Shown piece after piece: positions 53,357 through 63,967 of a stretch of 64,000 bases of DNA; the first letter of the stretch is position 1; each line of letters begins with the position of its first letter. A program made the position numbers and the translations under genes. Source of the DNA: Flavobacterium sp. YJ01. GTDB lineage: Bacteria > Bacteroidota > Bacteroidia > Flavobacteriales > Flavobacteriaceae. The notes under the pieces are model-generated. The model was not told the origin of the DNA, did not search any database, and saw nothing but the letters and a program-made list of their open reading frames with translations. The stretch spans positions 1,922,001 to 1,986,000 of the forward strand of contig NZ_CP119757.1 of the NCBI RefSeq assembly GCF_029320955.1, read 5' to 3'.

Positions 53357-55000
53357 ATGAACGTTACCGATTATACCTACTTAATGAACAAACCCGATGC
53401 TATTACAGAAAAGCAGGCGGACGCATTAGGAAGTGTTTTGAATGAGTTTCCTTATTTTCAAAGTGCTCGCGCTTTACGGTTAAAAGGACTTTACAATCAA
53501 AATAGCTTTAAGTATAATTATGCTCTAAAAGTTACAGCAGCACACACATCTGATCGTTCGGTTTTATTTGATTTTATTACATCGGAAATTTTTACTTCTA
53601 TTCAAAACGATTTTTACGAACAAAAACTAAGAGATCTTCTTGAAATTACTGTTTTTGAAAGTGAAATAATTTCACCAGAACAAATTAGAAAAGCAATTGA
53701 AGTAAAAACAGAAGTTGAAGAACAGCCTATTTCAGAAACCATAAAAGTAACTGAAACTGCTAATATTGTAAATCCTGTTAAAACGGAAGACGTTAAAAAG
53801 GTTCCAGAAATAGATCCATCAATTTTTCTTGCCATTAAAGAAGCTCAGTCTATAACTTTTGAGAAACCAATAAAAACGGAAGAACCAAAAACACTTCCAG
53901 TAATTGACGAATCTATTTTTGACACAATTAAACAGGCGCAATTGGTAACGTATGAAAAACCTGTTGCTGAAGAAGAAAATGATGCAACTGTTGTTGAAGA
54001 GTCTATTTTAGAATCCACAAAAGAAACTGAAAATGCATCATTTACAGAAACAACAAAAACGGAACAACCTACAATTGATCGTATTGAAAACTCTATTTTA
54101 AGTTCGATTAAAGTTTCTGAGACACCTTCTGTAAAAGAATCTGAAGCTATAATTGCAACAGAAGAACAAAAATTTGATCGTGTTGAAAATTCGATTTTAA
54201 GCTCAATCAAAGAAGCAGAATCTGCAAATGCAGAACAGCTTTCAAAAATTGAAGAAGTAAAAGAAGGACCTATTATAGAAGAGCCTTCTCAAAATTCGCA
54301 TGAAGACGAAGACGATGACAGTGTTATCGAGGAAATGATCATTCCAGAATTTAAAATGAATCCTGTTGAGCGATCTATTCTTTCTTCAATTAAAGAAGCC
54401 GAAATAAAAACACCTGAAGCACCAAAAGAAGTAATTCAAGAAGTTGTAAAAGCTGAAGAGAAGGATGAAGAAGAAATCAAGGAAGAAAATGAAGAGCCAA
54501 TTGAAGAAATAATCGAGGAAGAAGAATCTAATGAACCTGCAAAAACAGCTGCAGAACATTTAGAAATTGGAAAACCATTAGATTTTTCTCTTAGCGAAAA
54601 ACATTCATTCCAAGAATGGCTTCAATTATCTCGAACAGAACCAATTGACCGCTCGAACGAAATTTCTCCAGAGGAACAAGCTAAAATTGAAGCTGCAAAA
54701 GAAGAAGAAAGACAAAAAAAGGCTGAAATTATAGATAAATTTATCGAAAACAATCCGAAAATCTCTCCAATAAAACCTGGAACAAGTGCTCCAGTAGTCC
54801 AAATTGAGAGCAATATTGAGGACAATTCTTATCTGATGACAGAGACTTTGGCCAGAGTTTATCTGGAACAAAAGAAATATACAAAAGCAATTCAAGCTTA
54901 TGAAATATTAATTTTGAAATATCCAGAAAAAATTACTTTCTTTGCAGACCGCATATCGGATATAAAGATTTTACAACAAAATAACAATAACAATAATTAA
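53357..55000 (+). CDS. Acidic repeat protein with C-terminal TPR-like helices
   Basis: 547 residues. The N-terminal about 110 residues are globular (YTYLMNKPDAITEKQADALG, then RALRLKGLYNQNSFKYNYAL). The middle (about 110-400) is low-complexity, acidic and built from diverged repeats around ESILSSIKE: IDPSIFLAIKEAQS, IDESIFDTIKQAQL, VEESILESTKETEN, IENSILSSIKVSET, VENSILSSIKEAES, VERSILSSIKEAEI. The C-terminal about 60 residues (ETLARVYLEQKKYTKAIQAY, then EILILKYPEKITFFADRI) are a TPR unit. No signal peptide, so cytoplasmic. It lies between lptE and secG, 4 bp before the latter, a conserved Bacteroidota arrangement. Confidence 0.7.
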   Translation: MNVTDYTYLMNKPDAITEKQADALGSVLNEFPYFQSARALRLKGLYNQNSFKYNYALKVTAAHTSDRSVLFDFITSEIFTSIQNDFYEQKLRDLLEITVFESEIISPEQIRKAIEVKTEVEEQPISETIKVTETANIVNPVKTEDVKKVPEIDPSIFLAIKEAQSITFEKPIKTEEPKTLPVIDESIFDTIKQAQLVTYEKPVAEEENDATVVEESILESTKETENASFTETTKTEQPTIDRIENSILSSIKVSETPSVKESEAIIATEEQKFDRVENSILSSIKEAESANAEQLSKIEEVKEGPIIEEPSQNSHEDEDDDSVIEEMIIPEFKMNPVERSILSSIKEAEIKTPEAPKEVIQEVVKAEEKDEEEIKEENEEPIEEIIEEEESNEPAKTAAEHLEIGKPLDFSLSEKHSFQEWLQLSRTEPIDRSNEISPEEQAKIEAAKEEERQKKAEIIDKFIENNPKISPIKPGTSAPVVQIESNIEDNSYLMTETLARVYLEQKKYTKAIQAYEILILKYPEKITFFADRISDIKILQQNNNNNN

Positions 55001-55003
55001 GTA

Positions 55004-55345
55004 ATGAGCACATTTTCAATTTTTTTAGTTTTAATCACAATAGTTTGTTTTCTATTGATCATCGTTATCATGGTACAAAACCCTAAAGGAGGCGGATTGT
55101 CTTCTACTATTAGTGGAACACAAATGTTAGGTGGAGTACAAAAAACAACTGACTTTTTAGATAAAAGTACTTGGACTTTAGCTACTGTTCTAATTGTGTT
55201 AATTTTACTTTCTAGCTTAAGTTTTTCTGGAGCTTTAAGCGACACAGATTCTAAACTTATTGACAAAACAGAAGCTCCTGTAAATACACCTGCAGCTCCG
55301 GCACAAGGAACTACTCCTGCTCCGGCAGCACCAGCAACTAAATAA
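55004..55345 (+). CDS. secG: SecG, preprotein translocase subunit
   Basis: 113 residues with two membrane helices (FSIFLVLITIVCFLLIIVIM and WTLATVLIVLILLSSLSFSG) separated by the SecG-typical VQNPKGGGLSSTISG, then GGVQKTTDFLDK. The proline-alanine-rich tail is normal for Bacteroidota. SecG assists SecYE during export. 4 bp after the repeat protein gene, followed by a strong terminator. Confidence 0.95.
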   Translation: MSTFSIFLVLITIVCFLLIIVIMVQNPKGGGLSSTISGTQMLGGVQKTTDFLDKSTWTLATVLIVLILLSSLSFSGALSDTDSKLIDKTEAPVNTPAAPAQGTTPAPAAPATK

Positions 55346-55370
55346 TCTTAGTTCAATATAAAAAATCTAA

Positions 55371-55400
55371 TGCCAGCCTGTCAAAGCTGGCATTTTTTTT
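55371..55400 (+). terminator. Terminator after secG
   Basis: TGCCAGC, 8-base loop, GCTGGCA, then T8. Confidence 0.9.
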
Positions 55401-55489
55401 AAGAAATAATGTCAGTTTTACCAGCATGGCACAATTTCTGAAAGTTTATAGAACATAAAAAAATGTATAACTTATAATAATATAAAATC

Positions 55490-55765
55490 ATGGCTTTAAA
55501 CATTAAACCGCTTTCAGACCGCGTACTTATTGAGCCTGTTGCAGCTGAAACCAAAACTGCTTCAGGTATTTTTATTCCAGATACTGCCAAAGAAAAACCA
55601 CAAAAAGGAACTGTCGTTGCAGTAGGAAACGGAACTAAAGATCATACAATGACTGTAAAAGTTGGTGATACTGTTTTGTACGGTAAATATGCTGGAACAG
55701 AATTAAAATTAGAAGGCACTGATTACCTAATCATGCGCGAGGATGATATTTTAGCAATTATTTAA
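55490..55765 (+). CDS. groES: GroES co-chaperonin
   Basis: 91 residues: [20 protein letters not shown], the mobile loop [19 protein letters not shown], and the C-terminal [20 protein letters not shown], then [10 protein letters not shown]. It caps GroEL. It is normally followed directly by groEL; here a 4HB gene and palindromic repeats intervene, so the two may be partly uncoupled. No TAnnTTTG box is seen upstream, which suggests control by another sigma factor or stress regulator. Confidence 0.95.
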   Translation: MALNIKPLSDRVLIEPVAAETKTASGIFIPDTAKEKPQKGTVVAVGNGTKDHTMTVKVGDTVLYGKYAGTELKLEGTDYLIMREDDILAII

Positions 55766-55770
55766 AAGAG

Positions 55771-57986
<2,216 letters not shown>

Positions 57987-58010
57987 TTCATTCTCTTCTT
58001 AAAAATTAAA

Positions 58011-58039
58011 GCGCCAGATTAATGTCTGGCGTTTTTTTT
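58011..58039 (+). terminator. Terminator after groEL
   Basis: CGCCAGA, loop TTAATG, TCTGGCG, then T8. Confidence 0.9.
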
Positions 58040-58200
58040 AGCCACGAATTCACAAATTATATTTTTAAATCTGTGTGTTTATTTTTTTGCCACAGATTAA
58101 AAGATTACCACAGATTACAATCCTTTTAATCCGTGTAATCTGTGACTAATAAAAATATAGATACAGATTATAAAAAAATAATTCGTGAATTCGTGGCCAT
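58039..58200. repeat. Nested palindrome after groEL
   Basis: Outer arms GCCACGAATTCAC (58041-58053) and its complement at 58186-58198 (within 58178-58200). Inner arms CACAGATTACA (58110-58120) and TGTAATCTGTG (58134-58144), plus further CCACAGATTA copies. No ORF inside. Confidence 0.8.
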
Positions 58201-58245
58201 TCTCAATGGTCAAGTCGTGGCTATCTTTTTTATTTAACATTCTCT

Positions 58246-58278
58246 TTTTCTTTAAAAAATCTGTAATCTCTACCTTTG
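58246..58278 (+). promoter_or_regulatory. Promoter of the ENPP-type gene
   Basis: TACCTTTG at 58271-58278 fits TAnnTTTG; the -33 region is only TTT-rich. It ends 22 bases before the ATG. Confidence 0.55.
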
Positions 58279-58300
58279 TGGCTTCACAATAATATTAAAA

Positions 58301-59500
58301 ATGAAAAAGCATTTTACCTCACTTCTATCCTTATTTTTTCTTTCACTTTCATTCGTTTTACAAGCCCAAAACACTAAAGACAATTATGTAGTTTTAGTTT
58401 CAATGGATGGATTTCGCTGGGATTACGGCAAGCAATTCAATCTTCCTAATCTTAAACAAATTTCGAAAGAAGGTGTTCACGCCAAATCAATGAAACCTTC
58501 TTATCCGACGAAAACTTTTCCAAATCATTACACTATTGTGACCGGTCTTTATCCTGATCATCACGGAATTATAAATAATGTTTTTTATGATGCTGAATTA
58601 AATCAATCTTTTTCATTATCAAGCGAAGCAAAAAATGATTCTCGTTTTTATGGAGGAAACCCTATTTGGAATTTAGCCGAACAGCAAGGTGTAAAAACCG
58701 CTTCGTTCTTTTGGCCGGGTTCTGATATTGACAAAAGAAACCCAAGTTATTTTAAAAATTACAATGGCAAAATTCCATACGAGGCTAGAATTGATACGGT
58801 TATGAAATGGCTGCAGCTTCCAGAAAAACAAAGACCTCATCTGGTAACTTTGTATTTTGATGAACCCGATCATTCAGGTCATAATTTTGGTCCGCTTTCT
58901 CCGCAAACTAAAAAAGCCGCAATCAAAATGGATTCAATAATGGGTGAATTATCCAGAAGATTGGACCAATTACCAATCGGAAAACAAATCAATTTGATTA
59001 TTGTTTCAGATCATGGAATGGCAGATATTTCTAATGATAAAAAAGTAGCTGTTTTAGATTACCTAAAACCAGAATGGCTCGGATACAAAGATGTAATCAA
59101 CCCAATTATGAGTTTACAAGCAAAAGACGGATTCAAAGATTCGATTGCAAATGCTTTAAAAAAAGTACCAAATATCAAATTCTGGAAAGCTGCTGAAGTT
59201 CCTGAAAGACTTCATTATGGAACTAATCCCCGTGCGCATGATTTTGTCATTGAAGCAGAAAAAGGATATAGTTTAGTAAGTAAAGAAAGCACGCATATTA
59301 AAGGTGGAACTCATGGTTATGATAACGACAACAAAGACATGCACGCTATTTTTTATGCGAAAGGTCCTGCTTTTAAAGTTGACAAAACAGTCAAAACTTT
59401 CCCAAACATCTCTGTTTATCCTTTAATTGCCCATATTTTAGGATTGCAAACAGGTGAAATTGATGGAAAGTTAAGCGATGTAAAATCGATGCTTCGCTAA
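58301..59500 (+). CDS. Ectonucleotide pyrophosphatase/phosphodiesterase (alkaline-phosphatase superfamily)
   Basis: 399 residues with a signal peptide ending QAQ. Metal-site motifs of the ENPP family are all present: VSMDGFRWDY (Asp35), SYPTKTFPNHYTIVTGLYPD (nucleophile Thr72), FDEPDHSGHNFGP, IIVSDHGMADI, and THGYDNDNKDMHAIFYAKGP. These enzymes cut nucleotide phosphodiester or pyrophosphate bonds in the periplasm with two zincs; the length is typical of the bacterial catalytic domain alone. Single gene with its own promoter. Confidence 0.9.
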   Translation: MKKHFTSLLSLFFLSLSFVLQAQNTKDNYVVLVSMDGFRWDYGKQFNLPNLKQISKEGVHAKSMKPSYPTKTFPNHYTIVTGLYPDHHGIINNVFYDAELNQSFSLSSEAKNDSRFYGGNPIWNLAEQQGVKTASFFWPGSDIDKRNPSYFKNYNGKIPYEARIDTVMKWLQLPEKQRPHLVTLYFDEPDHSGHNFGPLSPQTKKAAIKMDSIMGELSRRLDQLPIGKQINLIIVSDHGMADISNDKKVAVLDYLKPEWLGYKDVINPIMSLQAKDGFKDSIANALKKVPNIKFWKAAEVPERLHYGTNPRAHDFVIEAEKGYSLVSKESTHIKGGTHGYDNDNKDMHAIFYAKGPAFKVDKTVKTFPNISVYPLIAHILGLQTGEIDGKLSDVKSMLR

Positions 59501-59507
59501 TTAGAGA

Positions 59508-59759
59508 ATTTGTCAATCAGAAAATTAGATAATTAATTTTTCATTCCTATTTTCTGTAGAGACGCACCGCAGTGCTTCTTATACGCAACATTGCACAATA
59601 TATTAAACCCGGCAGATTTTAAAAATCTGTCGGGTTTATTACATTAAAAAAAATGTGCGAATAAATATTGCGGTTGCGTTATGTTAGACGCACTGCGGTG
59701 CGTCTCTACAGATATATGCTGGACGTCAAATCATTATCTAATTTTCTAATTGACAAATT
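59508..59759. repeat. Three-level nested palindrome with CTGTAGAGACGCAC arms
   Basis: Outer: GAAAATTAGATAATT-type arms at 59508-59536 and 59732-59759. Middle: CTGTAGAGACGCACCGCAGT (59554-59573) extended by GC, exact complement at 59690-59711. Inner: AAACCCGGCAGATTTT (59605-59620) with its complement to 59637, one G-T pair. The middle arm also occurs, diverged, at 61826 and 61890. Confidence 0.85.
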
Positions 59760-59779
59760 ATCAAATTATCAAATTGAAA

Positions 59780-60619
59780 TTAAAAACCAGTCGAAACAGA
59801 AACAGATTTCCATCCTTCTAATTCACTCTGAACACTTGTTATTTTTTGATTTGCCATATTATACGCATCTTCGCCTAAAAACAAATGCAGTGGCGGGTTT
59901 TGATCGTGACTTACTTTTATTAAAGCTTCAGCTAATTTAACTGGATCTCCAGGTTGATTTCCGTTGATATCATCTTTGTGAGCACTTTCAGACTCCCTTA
60001 CATTTTTATATTCTGCAATTGGGTTTTCTGGCAATAATAAAGAACTGTCTTTTAAGAAATCTGTTCTAAAATAACCTGGGTAAACGATTGTTGCATGAAG
60101 TCCGAATGGTTTTATTTCTGCGGCTAATGATTCTGTTAAACCTGCAACAGCAAATTTTGTAGAGCAATAAATTCCCCAACCTGGAAATTCTCCGTAGTAA
60201 CCTCCAACAGAAGAAATATTAAAAATATGCCCCGTTTTGTTGGCACGAAGAATTGGCATTGTGTTTCTAATGACATTCAACAATCCGAAAACATTTACTT
60301 CGTAATTTTTTCTTGCTTCTGTATCAGTTAATTCTTCAAGTGTTCCTAATAATCCGTAGCCTGCGTTATTTACTAAAACATCAATTGTTTTAAAATGATT
60401 TATAGTTTTATCAATTGCATTTTTCACGCTTTTTTCATCTACCAAATCCATTTCAAGAGGAAGAAAACTTTCAGATGTATTTCCTAATTCTTTTATTAAA
60501 GACGCTTCAATTCTTGATGTTGCAGCAACTTTATAACCTTCTGCTAATAATTTTTTAGCTAATTCTAATCCGATGCCTTTTGAAGCACCTGTGATAAACC
60601 AAACTTTTTTATTGTCCAT
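59780..60619 (-). CDS. SDR-family oxidoreductase
   Basis: 279 residues, classical short-chain dehydrogenase: TGASKGIG at 10-17 for NAD(P), DVLVNNAGYG at 80-89, NISSVGG with Ser136/137, and YCSTK with Tyr151 and Lys155. Basic Arg36 after the second strand (TSRIEAS) suggests NADP preference. Substrate unknown. It lies beside an AraC regulator on the same strand (91 bp) that may control it. Its end lies in the outer part of a palindrome. Confidence 0.9.
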   Translation of the reverse strand: MDNKKVWFITGASKGIGLELAKKLLAEGYKVAATSRIEASLIKELGNTSESFLPLEMDLVDEKSVKNAIDKTINHFKTIDVLVNNAGYGLLGTLEELTDTEARKNYEVNVFGLLNVIRNTMPILRANKTGHIFNISSVGGYYGEFPGWGIYCSTKFAVAGLTESLAAEIKPFGLHATIVYPGYFRTDFLKDSSLLLPENPIAEYKNVRESESAHKDDINGNQPGDPVKLAEALIKVSHDQNPPLHLFLGEDAYNMANQKITSVQSELEGWKSVSVSTGF

Positions 60620-60709
60620 GATTTTAATTTTTACGTTTTAATTACAGGACAAAGATATTATTGAAGTGTTTCTCAAATATTAAAGCAATCAAACAAGAAG
60701 TTGCAAAAA

Positions 60710-61618
60710 TCAAACAATTTCAGCCAAACGATAGTTTTTAGGCGAAACTTGAACATTTTTCTTGAAAAAATTGATAAAATGAGACAATTCTTCGAAGCCT
60801 AAACACCAGGCAATTTCATTAATATTCCAATTGGTTTGCTTCAAAAGAATCATAGCTTCCTGCACAATTCTTTCAGAAATAATCTGTGAAGTAGTTTTTC
60901 CAGTAGTTTCTTTTAAAGCTTTATTTAAATGATTCACATGAACATTCAATTGGCTTGCATATTCTGAAGGCGAACGGAAATTAATTTGCTGAGTAATCGA
61001 TTCTATTGGGAATTGACGTTCTAATAATTCTAGAAACAAAGAAGAAATTCGAATCGTAGCGTTTGATTTACTATATAATGAGGTAGTTACAGTTTGGGTT
61101 TTCAATGCCAAATGAATAATTTCGAAAACTAGATTTCGAAGAACATCATATTTAAAAGCATAATCAGAATTGATTTCGTCAAACATTCTTAGATAAACAG
61201 CTTTTAGAGATTCTGCTAATTCTAATGAGATTGGAACAATCGGATTTCCGCCTGGCTGAAATAAAGGGTATTCTTTTAAATTTCCATATTGACTAAAAAA
61301 AGCATCGGTAAAAATGCAGAAAAATCCAGTTTGATTTTCATCAACCTGCTCCCAATTATACGGAATTTGCGGATTAGCAAAAAATAAAGCTTGCTCTTCA
61401 ATACCAACTACTTTATCTGCATAATGCACTTTGTTTTTTCCGATAATCAAACTTATTTTATAAAAGTCTTTTCTCGTATAAGGAAATGGTTTGCAAATAC
61501 TTCCAACAAAATCATCCAATTTAAAAACATTAAAATGTCCGATTTCTTTTTTAAGATTCTCGGGCATTCCGTTTACTTTGATCGTGTAAAAATCTTCTAA
61601 GGTTTCTGTTAGTTTCAT
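60710..61618 (-). CDS. AraC-family transcriptional regulator
   Basis: 302 residues, soluble. The N-terminal cupin-like part has LIIGKNKVHYADKVVGIEEQ, and the C-terminal AraC HTH pair is EYASQLNVHVNHLNKALKET and INEIAWCLGFEELSHFINFF, then KKNVQVSPKNYR. This type usually activates a neighbouring gene on binding a small ligand. The SDR gene 91 bp downstream on the same strand is the obvious candidate target or operon partner. Confidence 0.85.
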   Translation of the reverse strand: MKLTETLEDFYTIKVNGMPENLKKEIGHFNVFKLDDFVGSICKPFPYTRKDFYKISLIIGKNKVHYADKVVGIEEQALFFANPQIPYNWEQVDENQTGFFCIFTDAFFSQYGNLKEYPLFQPGGNPIVPISLELAESLKAVYLRMFDEINSDYAFKYDVLRNLVFEIIHLALKTQTVTTSLYSKSNATIRISSLFLELLERQFPIESITQQINFRSPSEYASQLNVHVNHLNKALKETTGKTTSQIISERIVQEAMILLKQTNWNINEIAWCLGFEELSHFINFFKKNVQVSPKNYRLAEIV

Positions 61619-61705
61619 TTTACAAAGTTACAAAAATCAATCTTTAGTTAATTAGATAATTTGCGAATGTGTCAATTTGATAATTAGAAAATTTGATAAT
61701 TAACG

Positions 61706-61777
61706 GATTGTCACCCTGAGTGAAGTTAAGGGCGCTCCAATTGGCATAAGGGCTTCAACTTCGCTCAGTCTCACAAT
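61706..61777. repeat. Hairpin with CCCTGAG arms
   Basis: GATTGTCACCCTGAGTGAAG (61706-61725) pairs with CTTCGCTCAGTCTCACAATC (61758-61777) with a few mismatches. Confidence 0.65.
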
Positions 61778-61825
61778 CTTTAGAGTTTTTTTTATAATTA
61801 AAAAATGATAAAACACAATGCATAT

Positions 61826-61914
61826 CTGTAGAGATGCACAGCTGTGCGTCTACGTCTCGTATATCAAATATTGTGGTTTCGTTGCGTAAGACGCACTGCT
61901 GTGAGTCTCTACAG
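61826..61914. repeat. Palindrome with CTGTAGAGA arms
   Basis: CTGTAGAGATGCACAGCTGT (61826-61845) extended by GCGTC and its near complement at 61890-61914, three mismatches. Same family as the middle arms of the 59.5-kb palindrome. Confidence 0.75.
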
Positions 61915-61968
61915 AAAATTGGGACGTGTAAAATTAATTCACAATTAACAATTAATAATTAACCATTA

Positions 61969-63498
61969 TTAAGAAACCACTTTATAAGTAGGATCTTCAA
62001 TTACATTAACATTAATAACAGCATCGGCATTTTTAAGCAATTGCCTGCAATCTGGACTTAAATGTTGTAATTCTATTGTTTTATTTTCCTGATTATATTT
62101 TTTAGTCAGATTGTTTAGCGCTTCAATTGCCGACATATCTGAAACTCTACTTTCTTTAAAATCGACAATAATATGATCTGGATCGTTTTTTATGTCGAAT
62201 TTTTCAAGAAAAGTTGTCACTGAACCAAAGAATAACGGACCATAAATTTCGTAATGTTTTATTCCGTTTTCATCAATAAAATTTCGGGCACGAATTCTTT
62301 TTGCACTTTCCCAAGCAAAAACCAAAGCTGAAATAATTACACCAATTAAAACTGCTAACGCCAGATTATGCAATACAATTGTAATTAAAGCAACTAGGAT
62401 TCCAACGAAAATATCATGTTTAGGCATTTTATTAATAATCTTGAAACTTGCCCACTCAAATGTTGTGATTGCAACCATCATCATAACACCAACTAAAGCT
62501 GCCATTGGCAATTTCCCAATTATAGGCGCGCCAAAAAGTATAATTGCTAAAATGGTTAAAGCTGCTATTATTCCCGAAAGTCTAGCTCTAGAACCCGCAC
62601 CAAGATTTACTAAAGTTTGCGCAATCATCGGGCAGCCTCCCATTCCGTAAAAAAAACCGTTTAGAATATTCGAACTTCCTTGTGCGATGCATTCGCGATT
62701 ACTGTTTCCACGAGTTCCGGTAATTTCGTCAACTAAATTCAGCGTGAGCAAACCTTCGGTCAAACCAACAGCTGCGACAATTATAGAATAGGGAAATATA
62801 ATTTTTAAAGTTTCAAAAGAAATGGGAATATTTGGAATATGAAAAGGAGGAAATCCGCCTTGTACAGAAGCGATATCTTCAACCGTTTTGGTTTCGATAT
62901 TAAAGATAATTACCAAAGCAAAAACAACCATAATAGCAACCAAAGATGCTGGAACCGCTTTTGTGATTTTAGGAAAAACCAAAACAATAGCAACAGTAAG
63001 TGCAACCAAACCAAGCATAATATACAAAGGAATACCTTGAAGCCAAGAAACCTGTCCGTTTACAATGGTTTTAAATTGTTCTAATTGCGACATAAAAATC
63101 ACAACCGCCAATCCGTTTACAAAACCAAACATAACGGGCTGTGGCACTAAACGAATAAATTTTCCGAGTTTAAAAAGTCCGATACAAATTTGCACCACAC
63201 CGCCAAGTGCAACGGCTGCAAAAACATATTCTATTCCGTGAGATTTCATCAGCGCAATAAGAACGATAACGGTTGCTCCCGCTCCGCCCGAAATCATTCC
63301 TGGTCTTCCTCCAAAAATAGCAGTCACCAGACCTGCTATAAAAGCGGCATATAATCCGACTAGTGGCGGAAATCCTGCCAAAATTGCAAATGACAAAGAT
63401 TCTGGAATCATGGTCATGGCAACGGTAAAACCCGCTAAAATTTCATTTTTATAATTAATCTTTTGAGAGAAATCGAAGAGTTGGAATGCTTTTTTCAT
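61969..63498 (-). CDS. SulP-family anion transporter with STAS domain
   Basis: 509 residues from the ATG at 63498 (MKKAFQLFDFSQKINYKNEI); the upstream frame adds ten hydrophobic residues without support. SulP landmarks: LAGFTVAMTMIPESLSFAIL, GFPPLVGLYAAFIAGLVTAI, GGRPGMISGGAGATVIVLIA, then a transmembrane core of about 12 helices, and a C-terminal STAS domain from about 400 (YGPLFFGSVTTFLEKFDIKN, then VDFKESRVSDMSAIEALNNL). SulP proteins carry sulfate, bicarbonate or other anions. Single gene. Confidence 0.9.
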   Translation of the reverse strand: MKKAFQLFDFSQKINYKNEILAGFTVAMTMIPESLSFAILAGFPPLVGLYAAFIAGLVTAIFGGRPGMISGGAGATVIVLIALMKSHGIEYVFAAVALGGVVQICIGLFKLGKFIRLVPQPVMFGFVNGLAVVIFMSQLEQFKTIVNGQVSWLQGIPLYIMLGLVALTVAIVLVFPKITKAVPASLVAIMVVFALVIIFNIETKTVEDIASVQGGFPPFHIPNIPISFETLKIIFPYSIIVAAVGLTEGLLTLNLVDEITGTRGNSNRECIAQGSSNILNGFFYGMGGCPMIAQTLVNLGAGSRARLSGIIAALTILAIILFGAPIIGKLPMAALVGVMMMVAITTFEWASFKIINKMPKHDIFVGILVALITIVLHNLALAVLIGVIISALVFAWESAKRIRARNFIDENGIKHYEIYGPLFFGSVTTFLEKFDIKNDPDHIIVDFKESRVSDMSAIEALNNLTKKYNQENKTIELQHLSPDCRQLLKNADAVINVNVIEDPTYKVVS

Positions 63499-63522
63499 AA
63501 GGCACAAAATTAGAAAAATTAT

Positions 63523-63639
63523 ATGCAAAAAAAGGACAAACCTTTCTGTAATAAAAAAGTATCATTCGCAATAGAAGAAGAAAAAACAGTGGTAATTATC
63601 CCAACTGTTTTAAAACAAAAAGAAAAATCGAAAGAATAA
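63523..63639 (+). CDS. Possible 38-residue small protein divergent from the SulP gene
   Basis: The frame reads MQKKDKPFCNKKVSFAIEEE, then KTVVIIPTVLKQKEKSKE. It has an ATG start 25 bp from the SulP start on the other strand. It is lysine-rich, with one strand-like core VVIIPTVL. It could be real or chance. Confidence 0.25.
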   Translation: MQKKDKPFCNKKVSFAIEEEKTVVIIPTVLKQKEKSKE

Positions 63640-63754
63640 TATCTGTCATTTTATAAATTTAATTCTACAACAATAAATTTACCGCAAAATACTTACAAAT
63701 AAATCAAATGTCGTAGCGTATTTACACCTGTTTTTTATTTTATTGAGCTATTTA

Positions 63755-63967
63755 TTAATCTATTTTTTCGCAAGTATAACCTAAACAATGCACATAATCC
63801 ATAATGTTTTCACATTGTAAATCAATACCTTCTACTCGGAGTATTTTATCGCAATCTTCTAAATCAAAATTAATTTTATAGTCAGGAAATTGAGATTGTA
63901 TAACTGCAATTACATAATTTTTATCAGATTCTTTCTGAACATTTGTTTTAAAAATCTCCACAACCAT
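63755..63967 (-). CDS. Small hypothetical protein (70 aa, possibly 81)
   Basis: From the internal ATG at 63967 it reads MVVEIFKTNVQKESDKNYVI, then AVIQSQFPDYKINFDLEDCD, then KILRVEG, a compact alpha/beta pattern (strand, helix, strand) of about 70 residues like small ferredoxin-fold (heavy-metal-associated style) proteins, but without a CxxC. The frame stays open to the window edge with another ATG at 64000, so the true start could be there or outside. Not recognised. Confidence 0.6.
   Translation of the reverse strand: MVVEIFKTNVQKESDKNYVIAVIQSQFPDYKINFDLEDCDKILRVEGIDLQCENIMDYVHCLGYTCEKID

Noticed and set aside
55426..55441. Sigma-54 promoter before groES
   Set aside because: TGGCAC fits the -24 box but the -12 TTGC is not present at the right distance.
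59668..59940. 90-residue plus-strand ORF
   Set aside because: Lies across a palindrome and the end of the SDR gene on the other strand; no protein-like pattern.
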